The notes: generated by a model not told the origin, from the letters alone. A DNA stretch of 35,899 nt from Peptostreptococcaceae bacterium (GCA_027064135.1 JAMOQG010000122.1:1-35899); one strand, 5' to 3'. Counted from the first letter of the stretch, positions 18,474-26,364 are shown. Translations and numbers: made by a program.

Positions 18474-19343
18474 ATGAAAGTAAGAAAAGCTGTTATTCCT
18501 GCTGCTGGGTTTGGGACAAGATTCCTTCCTGCAACTAAAGCTCTACCAAAAGAAATGCTTCCTATAGTTGATAAACCTACAATTCAATATAATGTAGAAG
18601 AATTAATTGAATCTGGAATTGAAGAAATTTTAATTATTACTAGTAGAAACAAGGAATCTATTATGAATCATTTTGATAAATCTCCTGAACTTGAACAATC
18701 GTTAAGAGAAAAAAATAAATTTGAATTATTAAAAATATCAGAGGATATTTCAAATATGATTGATATCCACTTTATTAGACAGAAAGAGGCAAAAGGATTA
18801 GGGCATGCAATATTATGTGCAAAATCTTTTGTTGGAAATGAACCGTTTGCGGTTTTATTAGGTGATGACGTAGTTTATTCAGAAAAACCATGTATAAAAC
18901 AGCTTATTGATGTTTATAATGAATATAATTCATCTGTGGTTGGAGTCCAGCAAGTTAAAAGAGAAAATGTTAATAAATATGGAATTGTTGATGGAAAAAA
19001 AGTAAACGATAGAACTTACAAACTTAATGATATGGTTGAAAAACCTGATATTGAAAATGCTCCTTCTAATATGGCTATTTTAGGAAGATATGTGTTAACA
19101 CCTGAAATTTTTGAGGAATTAGAAAATACTAAAAAAGGTAAAGGTGGAGAAATACAATTAACAGATGGAATTAAGAATCTTAATAAGAAACAAAATGTAT
19201 ATGCATATGATTTTGAAGGTAGACGTTATGATGCTGGAAATAAACTTGGATATATGGAAGCTAATGTTGAATATGCATTAAGACATGATGAAATTAAAGA
19301 TGATTTTAAATTGTATTTAAAAGAATTAATTTCTAAATTATAA
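18474..19343 (+). CDS. galU: UTP-glucose-1-phosphate uridylyltransferase
   Basis: Makes UDP-glucose from UTP and glucose-1-phosphate. 289 aa from ATG 18474, which has GAGGTG at 18464-18469; the upstream ATGs at 18459 and 18462 lack a site. Signature GFGTRFLPATKALPKEMLP near residues 11-29, substrate loop VEKPD (about 184-188), and DGIKNL near 224. It is last gene of the four-gene glycan operon and supplies its donor sugar. A terminator follows. Confidence 0.97.
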   Translation: MKVRKAVIPAAGFGTRFLPATKALPKEMLPIVDKPTIQYNVEELIESGIEEILIITSRNKESIMNHFDKSPELEQSLREKNKFELLKISEDISNMIDIHFIRQKEAKGLGHAILCAKSFVGNEPFAVLLGDDVVYSEKPCIKQLIDVYNEYNSSVVGVQQVKRENVNKYGIVDGKKVNDRTYKLNDMVEKPDIENAPSNMAILGRYVLTPEIFEELENTKKGKGGEIQLTDGIKNLNKKQNVYAYDFEGRRYDAGNKLGYMEANVEYALRHDEIKDDFKLYLKELISKL

Positions 19344-19353
19344 ATAATAAAAA

Positions 19354-19383
19354 CAATCCGTTATTAAATTAGCGGATTTTTAC
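19354..19383 (+). terminator. Intrinsic terminator after galU
   Basis: AATCCGTTA pairs with TAGCGGATT around a short AT loop and is followed by TTTTACTTT. It separates the housekeeping genes from the recombinase promoter. Confidence 0.75.
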
Positions 19384-19422
19384 TTTACAAATATATTATT
19401 AAATAAAACAAAGTAAAAAAAC

Positions 19423-19496
19423 TTGATATAAAAAATTCAAAATGTTAAAATATGTTTGAGAAATAAAATAAATGAATAAAATACAAACAAATGTTC
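19423..19496 (+). promoter_or_regulatory. Recombinase promoter with a possible LexA-like box
   Basis: -35 TTGATA (19423-19428) and -10 TAAAAT (19446-19451) have a 17-base spacer. Downstream, 19485-19496 reads AAACAAATGTTC, one mismatch from the Gram-positive LexA core GAAC-N4-GTTC. SOS control of integron integrases is known in Proteobacteria; for this gene it is only a weak suggestion. Confidence 0.4.
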
Positions 19497-19554
19497 TTAA
19501 TAAAATCCAAGTTATGACATACAATGAAGAAAATAGTTGTAAAAGGAGGTTATT

Positions 19555-20568
19555 GTGAGGATTTGGAAAGATGAGAATAATGTTAAGGTAGCTATTGGAT
19601 ATGATTCGGATATGGTTGAGAAACTTAAGCTTGTTGGTAGTGGAAAGTGGAATAAAAAAAGCAGACTTTGGAGTTTCCCGTTTTCTAAATATGATGATTT
19701 AATTAAATTGAAGAATTACAAAGTAGAAGATATATCATTTAGTATGAGTGATAGAATTGAAGTTTTAAGACAATATTTAGTTAGAAAAGGATATAGTCCT
19801 AAAACGATAAAAAGTTATACGAAGCATTTAGAAATATATTTAAAGTTTTCAGAAAATTTAGTCGAAGTTGATAAAATTAATGAATATTTATTATTTCTAC
19901 TTGAAGATAGAAATTTAAGCCATTCATATACTAATCAAGCAGTAAATGCTATCAAATCATATTTAAAAGTGTCTGATGTTTGCTCATACTATGAAATAAT
20001 TAAAATTCAAAGGCCAAAAAAAGAGAAAAAGTTACCTAAAGTGTTGAGTAAAAATGAAATAAAGAGGATTTTTAATTCTATTGATAATACAAAACACTTA
20101 ACAGAAATTATGATTGCATATTCATGTGGATTAAGAGTAAGCGAAGTTGCAAATCTAGAAGTAAGTGATATCGATAGCGATCGAATGTTAATTACTATTA
20201 AGCAAGGCAAAGGTAGAAAGGATAGAATAACAAACTTATCAGAAAAGATGCTACTTCAATTAAGAAAATATTATAGAGAGTATAAACCAAATAAGTGGTT
20301 ATTTGAAAATCCAAGTAAAAATGCTCCAATATCAACAAGAACTTTGCAAGTAATATTTAATAGAGCTGCTAAGAAAGCAGGAATTACAAAAAAGGCTACT
20401 TTTCATAGTCTTAGGCATTCTTTTGCAACTCATTTATTAGAAGCAGGAGTAGATTTACGGTATATACAGGAGCTATTAGGACATTCAAGTTCAAAAACTA
20501 CTGAAATATATACACATGTATCAAAAAAATCAATACAAGGTATACCAAATCCATTAGACTCTCTATAG
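19555..20568 (+). CDS. Tyrosine recombinase, probable integron integrase (Xer-like spacing)
   Basis: 337 aa. GTG start at 19555 after AAAAGGAGGT. An N-terminal extra domain (about 1-55, KWNKKSRLWSFPF) precedes the SAM-like core-binding domain (about 65-150) and the catalytic domain. Catalytic residues: R194 (CGLRVSE), K219 (GKGRKDR), H284-S-L-R287, H310 (LLGHSS) and Y319 (EIYTH). The tail GIPNPLDSL resembles both IntI and archaeal XerA-type tails. K219 to H284 is 65 residues, near E. coli XerD (72) and far from IntI1 (106), as I recall those numberings; the IntI-specific insertion is absent. The gene sits 86 bp before the first cassette, so cassette recombination is the likely job. A cellular Xer protein beside an unrelated array is the alternative. 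Confidence 0.85.
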   Translation: MRIWKDENNVKVAIGYDSDMVEKLKLVGSGKWNKKSRLWSFPFSKYDDLIKLKNYKVEDISFSMSDRIEVLRQYLVRKGYSPKTIKSYTKHLEIYLKFSENLVEVDKINEYLLFLLEDRNLSHSYTNQAVNAIKSYLKVSDVCSYYEIIKIQRPKKEKKLPKVLSKNEIKRIFNSIDNTKHLTEIMIAYSCGLRVSEVANLEVSDIDSDRMLITIKQGKGRKDRITNLSEKMLLQLRKYYREYKPNKWLFENPSKNAPISTRTLQVIFNRAAKKAGITKKATFHSLRHSFATHLLEAGVDLRYIQELLGHSSSKTTEIYTHVSKKSIQGIPNPLDSL

Positions 20569-20577
20569 AGTAATATT

Positions 20578-20660
20578 ACCGAACTTCGGTTATCATACAG
20601 ATTTGGAAGGATTACCGATATAATAGATATTTTATAGTATCGGGAATATGGGAGTTAGAT
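20578..20660 (+). other. Candidate attI insertion site
   Basis: The first crossover core is GTTAGAT at 20654-20660, shown by the identical second copy of the first cassette that begins at the same base (28246). Upstream lie a hairpin ACCGAAcTTCGGT (20578-20590) and an inverted pair CCGATA (20615-20620) and TATCGG (20638-20643). TATCGGGAATA just left of the core resembles the L' arm ATCGGGAACAA of the second attC, so these may be recombinase-binding arms. TATAAT at 20619-20624 may be a cassette promoter -10, but I see no good -35. Confidence 0.6.
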
Positions 20661-20973
20661 AAAAATAATCATATTAGGAGTGTGAAATAATGTTTATCGA
20701 TTTTTTACCAACAATATATTTGGCGTCAGGAATTGTAGTTGTAGTTGGTGTAATATTGCTAGTTAAGATGTTTGTTCAATCAAAATTTTAATATTTTTCA
20801 TGATTATTATCTATAATTTAAATGTAGCTATGAAATAATATGATTATCATCATCTAACACGATGATTAACGACATGCCAAATTTTGAAATAGAGTGTTCC
20901 GAGAAATTCGAGTGAAGGAATATTAGCGAAAGACTTCGTGAATATACAGGTACAATCGTTAATCACGGGAACG
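20655..20973 (+). repeat. Cassette 1, identical to cassette 14
   Basis: 319 bp, apparently base-for-base identical to 28246-28564 (offset 7591). It contains one 33-codon gene and a 128-bp attC. Identity begins exactly at the crossover T and ends within the shared GTTA of R'; flanks are otherwise unrelated. Confidence 0.95.
20690..20791 (+). CDS. 33-aa single-pass membrane peptide (cassette 1)
   Basis: A short open frame, ATG 20690 to TAA 20789-20791, preceded by AGGAG at 20676-20680 with good spacing. The peptide begins MFIDFLPTIYLASG, continues with a hydrophobic run (about residues 8-25, GIVVVVGVILLVK) and ends with a basic tail, so one transmembrane helix is predicted. It is the only gene of cassette 1 and the first gene behind the recombinase. 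The same gene is repeated unchanged at 28281-28382. The short length and hydrophobicity recall type I toxins or small membrane regulators, but no antisense RNA is evident. Function unknown. Confidence 0.65.
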   Translation: MFIDFLPTIYLASGIVVVVGVILLVKMFVQSKF

Positions 20974-20979
20974 TTAGAT
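20852..20979 (+). repeat. attC site 1
   Basis: R'' ATCTAAC (20852-20858), L'' TGATTAACGA (20863-20872), L' TCGTTAATCA (20956-20965), R' GTTAGAT (20973-20979). L'' and L' are exactly complementary over 10 bases. 128 bp. Confidence 0.95.
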
Positions 20980-21030
20980 GAAAAGATTTTAAGTACCTAT
21001 TAATTAAAACATTTTATGAAGGGAGATATT

Positions 21031-21369
21031 ATGGAGAAATTAGAAGATAGAGTAATTTCTGCGATTTGCTATTTTGTTTCTATTACACCGCTGATTTTCA
21101 TTGCAACATTTTTTATAATTAAGTTAAAAAATTCGGATTATGTGAAATTTCATGTTAATCAAGCACTAGTATTACATCTCGTTACTTTAGTTATTATGAT
21201 TTTTATAAATGTTATATTAGATTTATCTTTTATATTCAGTACTTTATTATATATTGTAACTATTTTTATTATTATTTGGGGTATTATCAATGCTCTAATA
21301 GGTAAGACTAAAGAAATTCCTATGTTAGGTAAGATACACATGGTTAAAAGCTCATATCAAGTAATGTAA
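21031..21369 (+). CDS. DUF4870/Tic20-like membrane protein (cassette 2)
   Basis: 112 aa from ATG 21031, with AAGGGAG just upstream; the in-frame ATG at 21016 overlaps that site. Three or four hydrophobic helices (about 8-28, 44-66, 68-90) are separated by the family-like segment YVKFHVNQALVL, which matches the FVxxHaxQALNF motif of DUF4870/Tic20-type proteins. The function of this family is unknown. It is the only gene of cassette 2 (20974-21541). Confidence 0.75.
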   Translation: MEKLEDRVISAICYFVSITPLIFIATFFIIKLKNSDYVKFHVNQALVLHLVTLVIMIFINVILDLSFIFSTLLYIVTIFIIIWGIINALIGKTKEIPMLGKIHMVKSSYQVM

Positions 21370-21425
21370 CAAAATAAAAAATTATAAGCTGATTATAAGT
21401 AAGATAAAGATCTTAAAATATCATC

Positions 21426-21547
21426 ATCTAACAGGATTTTTCCCGATATTAGAAATAAGCCATGTTCGATATTTCTATATTTAAATGTTGTTTAGTAATG
21501 ATTTTAAATTCGTTTAATACACATCGGGAACAACCGAAACGTTAGAT
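21426..21547 (+). repeat. attC site 2
   Basis: R'' ATCTAAC (21426-21432), L'' TTCCCGAT (about 21440-21447), L' ATCGGGAA (about 21523-21530), R' GTTAGAT (21541-21547). 122 bp. Confidence 0.93.
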
Positions 21548-21574
21548 GAAATCAGCATTCAGTTTGGAGGAGTT

Positions 21575-22198
21575 ATGAAACATTTATGTGTATGCATATT
21601 ATTATTTCTATTGATTGGTTGTACGGTTGAAGATGAAGGAATTAATGTTCCTAATGTAGCAGATGGAGAAGATGTTGTTGAAGAAGTCCTTTATGATAGA
21701 TTAGAACCTACTAATGATTTTCAGATTGTTAACCGCGGACTTTTGCCAGAAATAATGCCAGTGGATTTTAATATAGTCTTAAAGTATGGTGTAAGACCAA
21801 GAAATGTCATCGATACATTTGAAGGTACTATTTCTAAAGATATGATTGTTGATGATGCAATTATGATACCCTATAAATTCACTGATTTACAATTGGAAGA
21901 TTTTTATAATGAATTGCAGTCTATCTCAATTGAGAAATATCCGAATATATTTGTATCACCATATAAACTAAGTAGAATTAGAGAATTTGGGGGGCAAGAA
22001 CCATATATAGTTTATGACCTCACATACATGGTTAATGGTGAAGCGTATAAGGTTAAATGGGATGATAAATATCCTGGAAAATCTTTAGAAGATAAGATGG
22101 GTGATGATTTAAGAAGCGCTTTGAATAATATTATCGATATTGTTGAAGGACTAGAAGAGTTTCGTAATTTACCTGAGTCCGAAAGTGGTTATCTATAA
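21575..22198 (+). CDS. Lipoprotein of unknown function (cassette 3)
   Basis: 207 aa. ATG 21575 after GGAGG. The N terminus is a lipoprotein signal peptide with lipobox LIGC, Cys16, followed by an acidic linker (EDEG). The rest has no family I recognise and looks like a secreted soluble domain anchored on the outer face of the membrane. It is the only gene of cassette 3 (21542-22387). Confidence 0.8.
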   Translation: MKHLCVCILLFLLIGCTVEDEGINVPNVADGEDVVEEVLYDRLEPTNDFQIVNRGLLPEIMPVDFNIVLKYGVRPRNVIDTFEGTISKDMIVDDAIMIPYKFTDLQLEDFYNELQSISIEKYPNIFVSPYKLSRIREFGGQEPYIVYDLTYMVNGEAYKVKWDDKYPGKSLEDKMGDDLRSALNNIIDIVEGLEEFRNLPESESGYL

Positions 22199-22220
22199 CA
22201 CTATACCACATGATGACTTC

Positions 22221-22393
22221 ACCTAACAGCACCCTTAACGCAAGGGTCATCCTGGGGTAAGAGCTTCGAAGAATAAGATGACCACATACAACCCACCAAG
22301 CCCGTCGGGACGTCACACGCATTAGTCAGGGCAAGCCTGCCATGAGCGAGTAATTCTAGGTGGCCAGTACGTCGTAAGGCCGAAACGTTAGAT
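22221..22393 (+). repeat. attC site 3 (long, G+C-rich)
   Basis: R'' ACCTAAC (22221-22227) and R' GTTAGAT (22387-22393), with L'' ACCCTTAACG and imperfect L' CGTCGTAAGG. 173 bp, the longest site in the array and much richer in G+C than the cassette body, so its origin may differ. Confidence 0.85.
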
Positions 22394-22419
22394 GAAATAT
22401 TTTGAAAAGAGGTTTTGAG

Positions 22420-22881
22420 ATGAGAAAATTTAAGAAAGTAGTATACATAACAATATCTATCATACTGATAGTAGCTATATATATAAATATTGGATTTGAT
22501 AATTCTTTTGAAAGAGTTTACTCTGGAGAAGGGGATAATTGGAACATTCAGATTACATATAAGGGATTATATAATAAAAAATTATTAGGTAATTTAGTAT
22601 TAAAATCTTCGAATGAATTGATAAAAGAAATTAATTTAAGCTACAAAGTAGAAGAATCATCAATAAGTTCTATAACAGAACTCATTGTAGAAAGCCCAAT
22701 TGACAATTGGTATGGTCATTCTACAGATACAGGTTTATCTCAAGCTGATTTAAAATTTAGTATAAAATCATACGATGCAGAATTTTCAAGTTTTTGTGGT
22801 TTTGAGAATTACAATATTACCATCAGATGGTTGGAATCAACTCAACATGAAGAAGTAATTAACGTGACAAAATCAAAATAA
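22420..22881 (+). CDS. Membrane-anchored extracytoplasmic protein (cassette 4)
   Basis: 153 aa from ATG 22420, with AAGAGG upstream; a TTG at 22402 is less likely. A basic N terminus and one hydrophobic helix (about 7-26) act as an anchor or signal. The exported domain has the segment YSGEGDNWNIQITY (about 34-47), a SGEG-x-NW motif seen in various Firmicute secreted proteins of unknown role. It is the only gene of cassette 4 (22388-23002), and its stop lies 3 bp before the attC. Confidence 0.7.
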   Translation: MRKFKKVVYITISIILIVAIYINIGFDNSFERVYSGEGDNWNIQITYKGLYNKKLLGNLVLKSSNELIKEINLSYKVEESSISSITELIVESPIDNWYGHSTDTGLSQADLKFSIKSYDAEFSSFCGFENYNITIRWLESTQHEEVINVTKSK

Positions 22882-22884
22882 ATC

Positions 22885-23008
22885 ATCTAACACGATGATT
22901 AACGACATGCCCTAATATAATGGGTTTTGTTTTGCACTATAAATGGTAAAATTATGAAGTGATGGTAATGATATAGAAGCACGATCGTTAATCACGGAAA
23001 CGTTCTCA
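22885..23008 (+). repeat. attC site 4
   Basis: R'' ATCTAAC (22885-22891) with L'' and L' identical to site 1 (TGATTAACGA, TCGTTAATCA). R' reads GTTCTCA (23002-23008), an atypical core supplied by the next cassette. 124 bp. Confidence 0.9.
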
Positions 23009-23169
23009 GAAACAAATTACTAGCTTTTGTGCTAAGATTTGACGGAAAATATACTTTATTTTGTGTTTAATAAAAAAGTTAGAATAGTAGAATTTAAATT
23101 ATAAAATATTGATTTTACTTTATATAGAACAAAAAAATAATAATTTTAGGTAGGAGAAAAAGGGCTGGG

Positions 23170-23652
23170 ATGATGTATCAAAAATGGAGTGATTTATCTC
23201 AAAAGAAGAAAATAGCATGGATATTTATGATAGTTGCATTAATGATTAATATAGGTGCAATGATTGAAAGGCGAGAGGCTGATGATATAATAAAAATATT
23301 AAATAATTATGATAAAACAAACAAGATTATTATTAAAACAGATAGTGATGAATTGGTAATAACAGATGATGAAAAAGTTAATATGTATAAGAAAAATTTA
23401 GAAGTAGTTATGTATACTGAAATGGATAAAAAACTATTGAATAAAGATATTATAAAACTAGTGATAGAAATAAAATTTTATATAGATGATGAAATTTTAT
23501 TTGCTGAGAAAATATATTCACTTAAGCCTAATACAAAGATAAAAAATTATTTTGAAATTTACAATTCTAAATTTATAGCTAAAATTAAGGGCAGGCATTG
23601 TATTCTAGAAATTACTGATGATATATTTGCTGATATTTTTGAAGAAGAATGA
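23170..23652 (+). CDS. Single-pass membrane protein of unknown function (cassette 5)
   Basis: 160 aa. Adjacent ATGs at 23170 and 23173 follow AGGAG by a longer than usual gap. One hydrophobic helix (about 14-31, KIAWIFMIVALMINIGAM) precedes a charged domain rich in Asp, Glu, Lys and Ile, with no family recognised. It is the only gene of cassette 5 (23003-23985), which has a 167-bp leader and about 180 bp of A+T-rich non-coding DNA after the gene, so it is less compact than its neighbours. Confidence 0.6.
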   Translation: MMYQKWSDLSQKKKIAWIFMIVALMINIGAMIERREADDIIKILNNYDKTNKIIIKTDSDELVITDDEKVNMYKKNLEVVMYTEMDKKLLNKDIIKLVIEIKFYIDDEILFAEKIYSLKPNTKIKNYFEIYNSKFIAKIKGRHCILEITDDIFADIFEEE

Positions 23653-23835
23653 ATTTTTATTTAAACTACAACTATTTTAGAATTTGCTATAGTTAGTACT
23701 ATGATAATAAAGTACAGATAAATAAATTAATGATTTAGTTATACTGATATGATTTATAGTGTACATTATTTTTTTAAATTTGATAATTTAGTATAAGCTA
23801 ATATCGAGATAAATTTGTTCAAACACATTTAAATA

Positions 23836-23991
23836 AGTGAACAGTCAATTTCCGTGATTTGCATCTGAGAACAATGTGTTTACAACATCTCCCAATTTAA
23901 GACCTAAAGGTACAGTCGGCACATTAATTACTCAAGGCAGGAGCACCTTCTTCTAGAGGTTGGGGACATCGCAAACACGGTAACGTTAAAT
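23836..23991 (+). repeat. attC site 5
   Basis: L'' CCGTGATTTGC (23852-23862) pairs with L' GCAAACACGG (about 23971-23980), leaving one unpaired A as an extra-helical base. R'' is AGTGAAC (23836-23842) and R' GTTAAAT (23985-23991). The 183 bases between the upstream gene and R'' show nothing recognisable. Confidence 0.8.
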
Positions 23992-24418
23992 GAAAAACTT
24001 TTCTGAGTCCATTAATCTTATTTATACTAGTATCTCAGATGGGGAAATCATTTATGTACAATTAAAAAGGAGGAAGTATATCAAATCTGAATTTTGGTAT
24101 ACGCATTATTTTATGAGTGGGTATTTGGGAATCTTTATTCAAACATGGTTGCATACGTTTGACATTGAGGGAGAGGCAAGTAGAAAAGAGTTAGTAGTAT
24201 TTTGGATAATAAACTTTATTTTGGTGAATATAATTATCCGATTAGATATAGTTATATTGCGTTATTTTGCATATATAGCTATCATTCCAAATATTACCTT
24301 AATAGTTCGAAGATTAAATAGTTTAGAAAAAAGTAGAAAGAATGTGTTTTTACTTTTTATTCCAATAGTTAATTTATATTTAGGAATGTTATTATTAAGT
24401 GATGGCAAAAAATTCTGA
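23990..24418 (+). CDS. DUF805-like membrane protein (cassette 6)
   Basis: 142 aa. The frame starts at ATG 23990, inside the R' core, only 4 bases into the cassette, with no Shine-Dalgarno sequence; the start is therefore uncertain. Residues from about 58 on (FDIEGEASRKELVVFWIINF, then IIPNITLIVRRLNSLEKS) match the DUF805 pattern of bacterial inner-membrane proteins, with three to four hydrophobic helices. Function of the family is unknown. It is the only gene of cassette 6 (23986-24511). AAAAGGAGG at about 24065-24073 lies inside the frame without a good start after it. Confidence 0.65.
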   Translation: MKNFSESINLIYTSISDGEIIYVQLKRRKYIKSEFWYTHYFMSGYLGIFIQTWLHTFDIEGEASRKELVVFWIINFILVNIIIRLDIVILRYFAYIAIIPNITLIVRRLNSLEKSRKNVFLLFIPIVNLYLGMLLLSDGKKF

Positions 24419-24460
24419 TAGTGAGAAGAACAGCATGATATTTAGCTGTGCTAGTTCATC

Positions 24461-24517
24461 ATTTAACATGATATTTCCGAAATTAAAAGACTTCGGAAAA
24501 TACCAAAAACGTTAATG
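24461..24517 (+). repeat. attC site 6 (short)
   Basis: R'' ATTTAAC (24461-24467), L'' TATTTCCGA (24472-24480), L' TCGGAAAATA (24493-24502), R' GTTAATG (24511-24517). 57 bp, near the classical minimum length. Confidence 0.93.
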
Positions 24518-24608
24518 GACATCTTTTTAGAATTATTTTAATAATTTGATTATAAGTGTTCTTTAATTAGGAGTTTGTTATTTAAAAATTTTAAGGAGGA
24601 ATTTTAAG

Positions 24609-25097
24609 TTGCTGTTTAATAAAATTATGGTTCTAATATTAGCTATATATACTTTGGCTCTTATATATAGTGCTATAAGAAATAAAATAAAGCTCGGAAA
24701 GATTGAAATGAGAATAAAACCAAAACATATGAACTTCACTGTAATAATGTACATATTTTTCGGATTCTATTGGATATTAAATGGTTTTAGTGATTATAAA
24801 GGTTATTTAGAAGATAGTTTATCTGATATTATAATGATTGCTATATCAATATTGGGAATAATAAATCAATATAAATTAGGTCAAGTTAGGGTAGGTGGAA
24901 TCAATACACCGCTAAGGATATACAGATGGGATGAGCTTGAAGGTTATTACCATTATTATTATAAAAATGAAATAATAATATGTACTAATAAAGAGTCTTT
25001 GTTTTTTAAAAAGAAGAAGGAAATAAAATGGAGAGTTAAAGAATGTCAAGTAGAAGATATTGAAAACATATTAGAGAAAAATATAGATTTAACATAA
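24609..25097 (+). CDS. Membrane protein with DUF5673-like C-terminal domain (cassette 7)
   Basis: 162 aa. TTG start at 24609, eight bases after AAGGAGGA. Three hydrophobic helices (about 3-22, 42-60, 70-88) precede a cytosolic domain of ~70 residues: GGINTPLRIYRWDELEGYYH, a short strand, FFKKKKEI, and a helical end with EDIENILEK. The same layout recurs in cassettes 8, 12 and 16; I associate it with DUF5673 from memory. Function unknown. Only gene of cassette 7 (24512-25204). Confidence 0.7.
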   Translation: MLFNKIMVLILAIYTLALIYSAIRNKIKLGKIEMRIKPKHMNFTVIMYIFFGFYWILNGFSDYKGYLEDSLSDIIMIAISILGIINQYKLGQVRVGGINTPLRIYRWDELEGYYHYYYKNEIIICTNKESLFFKKKKEIKWRVKECQVEDIENILEKNIDLT

Positions 25098-25138
25098 GCT
25101 ATTTCCTTAAATATAATTTTTAAAACTAAAAAGACGTC

Positions 25139-25210
25139 CTTTAACAGCGTATTTTCAAAATGGTATATATATTTAAAAATTCCACTTTGTAAACACGCAA
25201 AACGTTAGGT
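25139..25210 (+). repeat. attC site 7
   Basis: R'' CTTTAAC (25139-25145), a long L'' GCGTATTTTCAAAATGG that pairs at 14 of 17 positions with CCACTTTGTAAACACGC, and R' GTTAGGT (25204-25210). 72 bp. Same subtype as the sites at 26365 and 32234. Confidence 0.93.
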
Positions 25211-25250
25211 GACATATATGATTAATTAATAGTAGAAAAGATGGTGAAAT

Positions 25251-25745
25251 ATGAATTATATTTTAAATATAAGTTTGACTATACTGGTTATCTTAAATGC
25301 AATATGGATAATCAGAAATACAACACTTTTACTCTCGAACAAAAAAAAGAAAAAGAAGTTGAGAGGTAAATTGATTGAAGAAAAGATTGGATTTAGATTA
25401 GTCTATATTGCAATTACATTAATAATACTTGCTGTTATTTATGGGATGTATATAGCTATAGATACTATAATGTCCATAGCTATTTTAACAATGGTATTAG
25501 ATAAAACAATGATGTTAACGTATAAAAAATCAATATACACTAACGGAATTTCTACAAATAATCAAATTATTCAAATCGATGATATATTGAGTTCATCACT
25601 TAGAAGCTATAAGGATATGACTGAAATAGACTTTATGTACAATGGTAAAATGAAATTAGTAAATCCAAATCACTTAACTTTTAAAATTGATAATAAAGAT
25701 AAAGAAATTATCGAAAAAATTATTATGATTTATCAACCATCATAG
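25251..25745 (+). CDS. Membrane protein, DUF5673-like family (cassette 8)
   Basis: 164 aa. ATG 25251, weak ribosome binding site (GATGGTG). A hydrophobic helix at about 3-28, a Lys-rich loop (KKKKKKL), two more helices at about 48-85, then the shared C-terminal domain: YTNGISTNNQIIQIDDI and a terminal helix DKEIIEKIIMIY. It is a divergent relative of the cassette 7, 12 and 16 proteins. The poly-Lys loop after the first helix predicts a cytosolic side there. Only gene of cassette 8 (25205-25849); the stop is 6 bp before R''. Confidence 0.65.
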   Translation: MNYILNISLTILVILNAIWIIRNTTLLLSNKKKKKKLRGKLIEEKIGFRLVYIAITLIILAVIYGMYIAIDTIMSIAILTMVLDKTMMLTYKKSIYTNGISTNNQIIQIDDILSSSLRSYKDMTEIDFMYNGKMKLVNPNHLTFKIDNKDKEIIEKIIMIYQPS

Positions 25746-25751
25746 ACGATC

Positions 25752-25855
25752 GCCTAACACACTGTTCACAACATTGTCAGTACACGAATTTATGTTAGAA
25801 TATTTTAACATGATTCTTAGCATTACCAACGTCATGAACAGCGAGAACGTTAGTT
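25752..25855 (+). repeat. attC site 8
   Basis: R'' GCCTAAC (25752-25758), L'' CTGTTCA pairing with L' TGAACAG (about 25835-25841), R' GTTAGTT (25849-25855). 104 bp. Confidence 0.88.
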
Positions 25856-25903
25856 GCAATAAAACTTGTTTTACATTTTGCGCACAAAAATTGGAGAAAA
25901 AAT

Positions 25904-26326
25904 ATGAATGAAAAAAGAGAAATACGGCGATTGCTTATTCTAAATTTTATTATTATGTATACTTTGATGGTTATATTGATTTGGATTAGTTTAAACATAA
26001 AGTTTCAGTGGAAATTGATTCTTCATGACTATTTTTATATTCTAATCAATCCTTTAATATTTGCTGGAGTTAAGAATGCTGGTTTGAATTACCGAATCAA
26101 ATACGAAAAAAACCAAATAGATAAACCATCTTTGGAATATGAGAATTTCAGAAAATTTATGATGTATAAAAAAGTGAAGGTAGTGTCATCAACAAATAAT
26201 TTGGATATATGTCTTGTTAAAAATAAACATTCATTTTTACCCTTAAAGTTTATTGTTAATAAATCTGAGTTTGATATTAATCTATATGCTCCGAAAGTTG
26301 TTTTGAAAGAAATAAAGAGGTTGTGA
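25904..26326 (+). CDS. Membrane protein of unknown function (cassette 9)
   Basis: 140 aa. ATG 25904 after GGAG with an A-rich spacer. A basic N terminus leads to a hydrophobic helix (about 10-30), a second weaker one (about 37-55), then a charged C-terminal domain that I do not recognise. It lacks the G-x-W-(D/E) pattern of the DUF5673-like proteins but has a similar size and layout (two helices then a small domain). Only gene of cassette 9 (25850-26432). Confidence 0.6.
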   Translation: MNEKREIRRLLILNFIIMYTLMVILIWISLNIKFQWKLILHDYFYILINPLIFAGVKNAGLNYRIKYEKNQIDKPSLEYENFRKFMMYKKVKVVSSTNNLDICLVKNKHSFLPLKFIVNKSEFDINLYAPKVVLKEIKRL

Positions 26327-26364
26327 CTATTGTAGTTACGAAAAATTTGCGTTGGTTTTACAGC

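Noticed and set aside
19555-20568. Prophage or conjugative-element integrase
   Set aside because: No phage, conjugation or excision genes follow; the DNA downstream is an attC array starting 86 bp after the stop.
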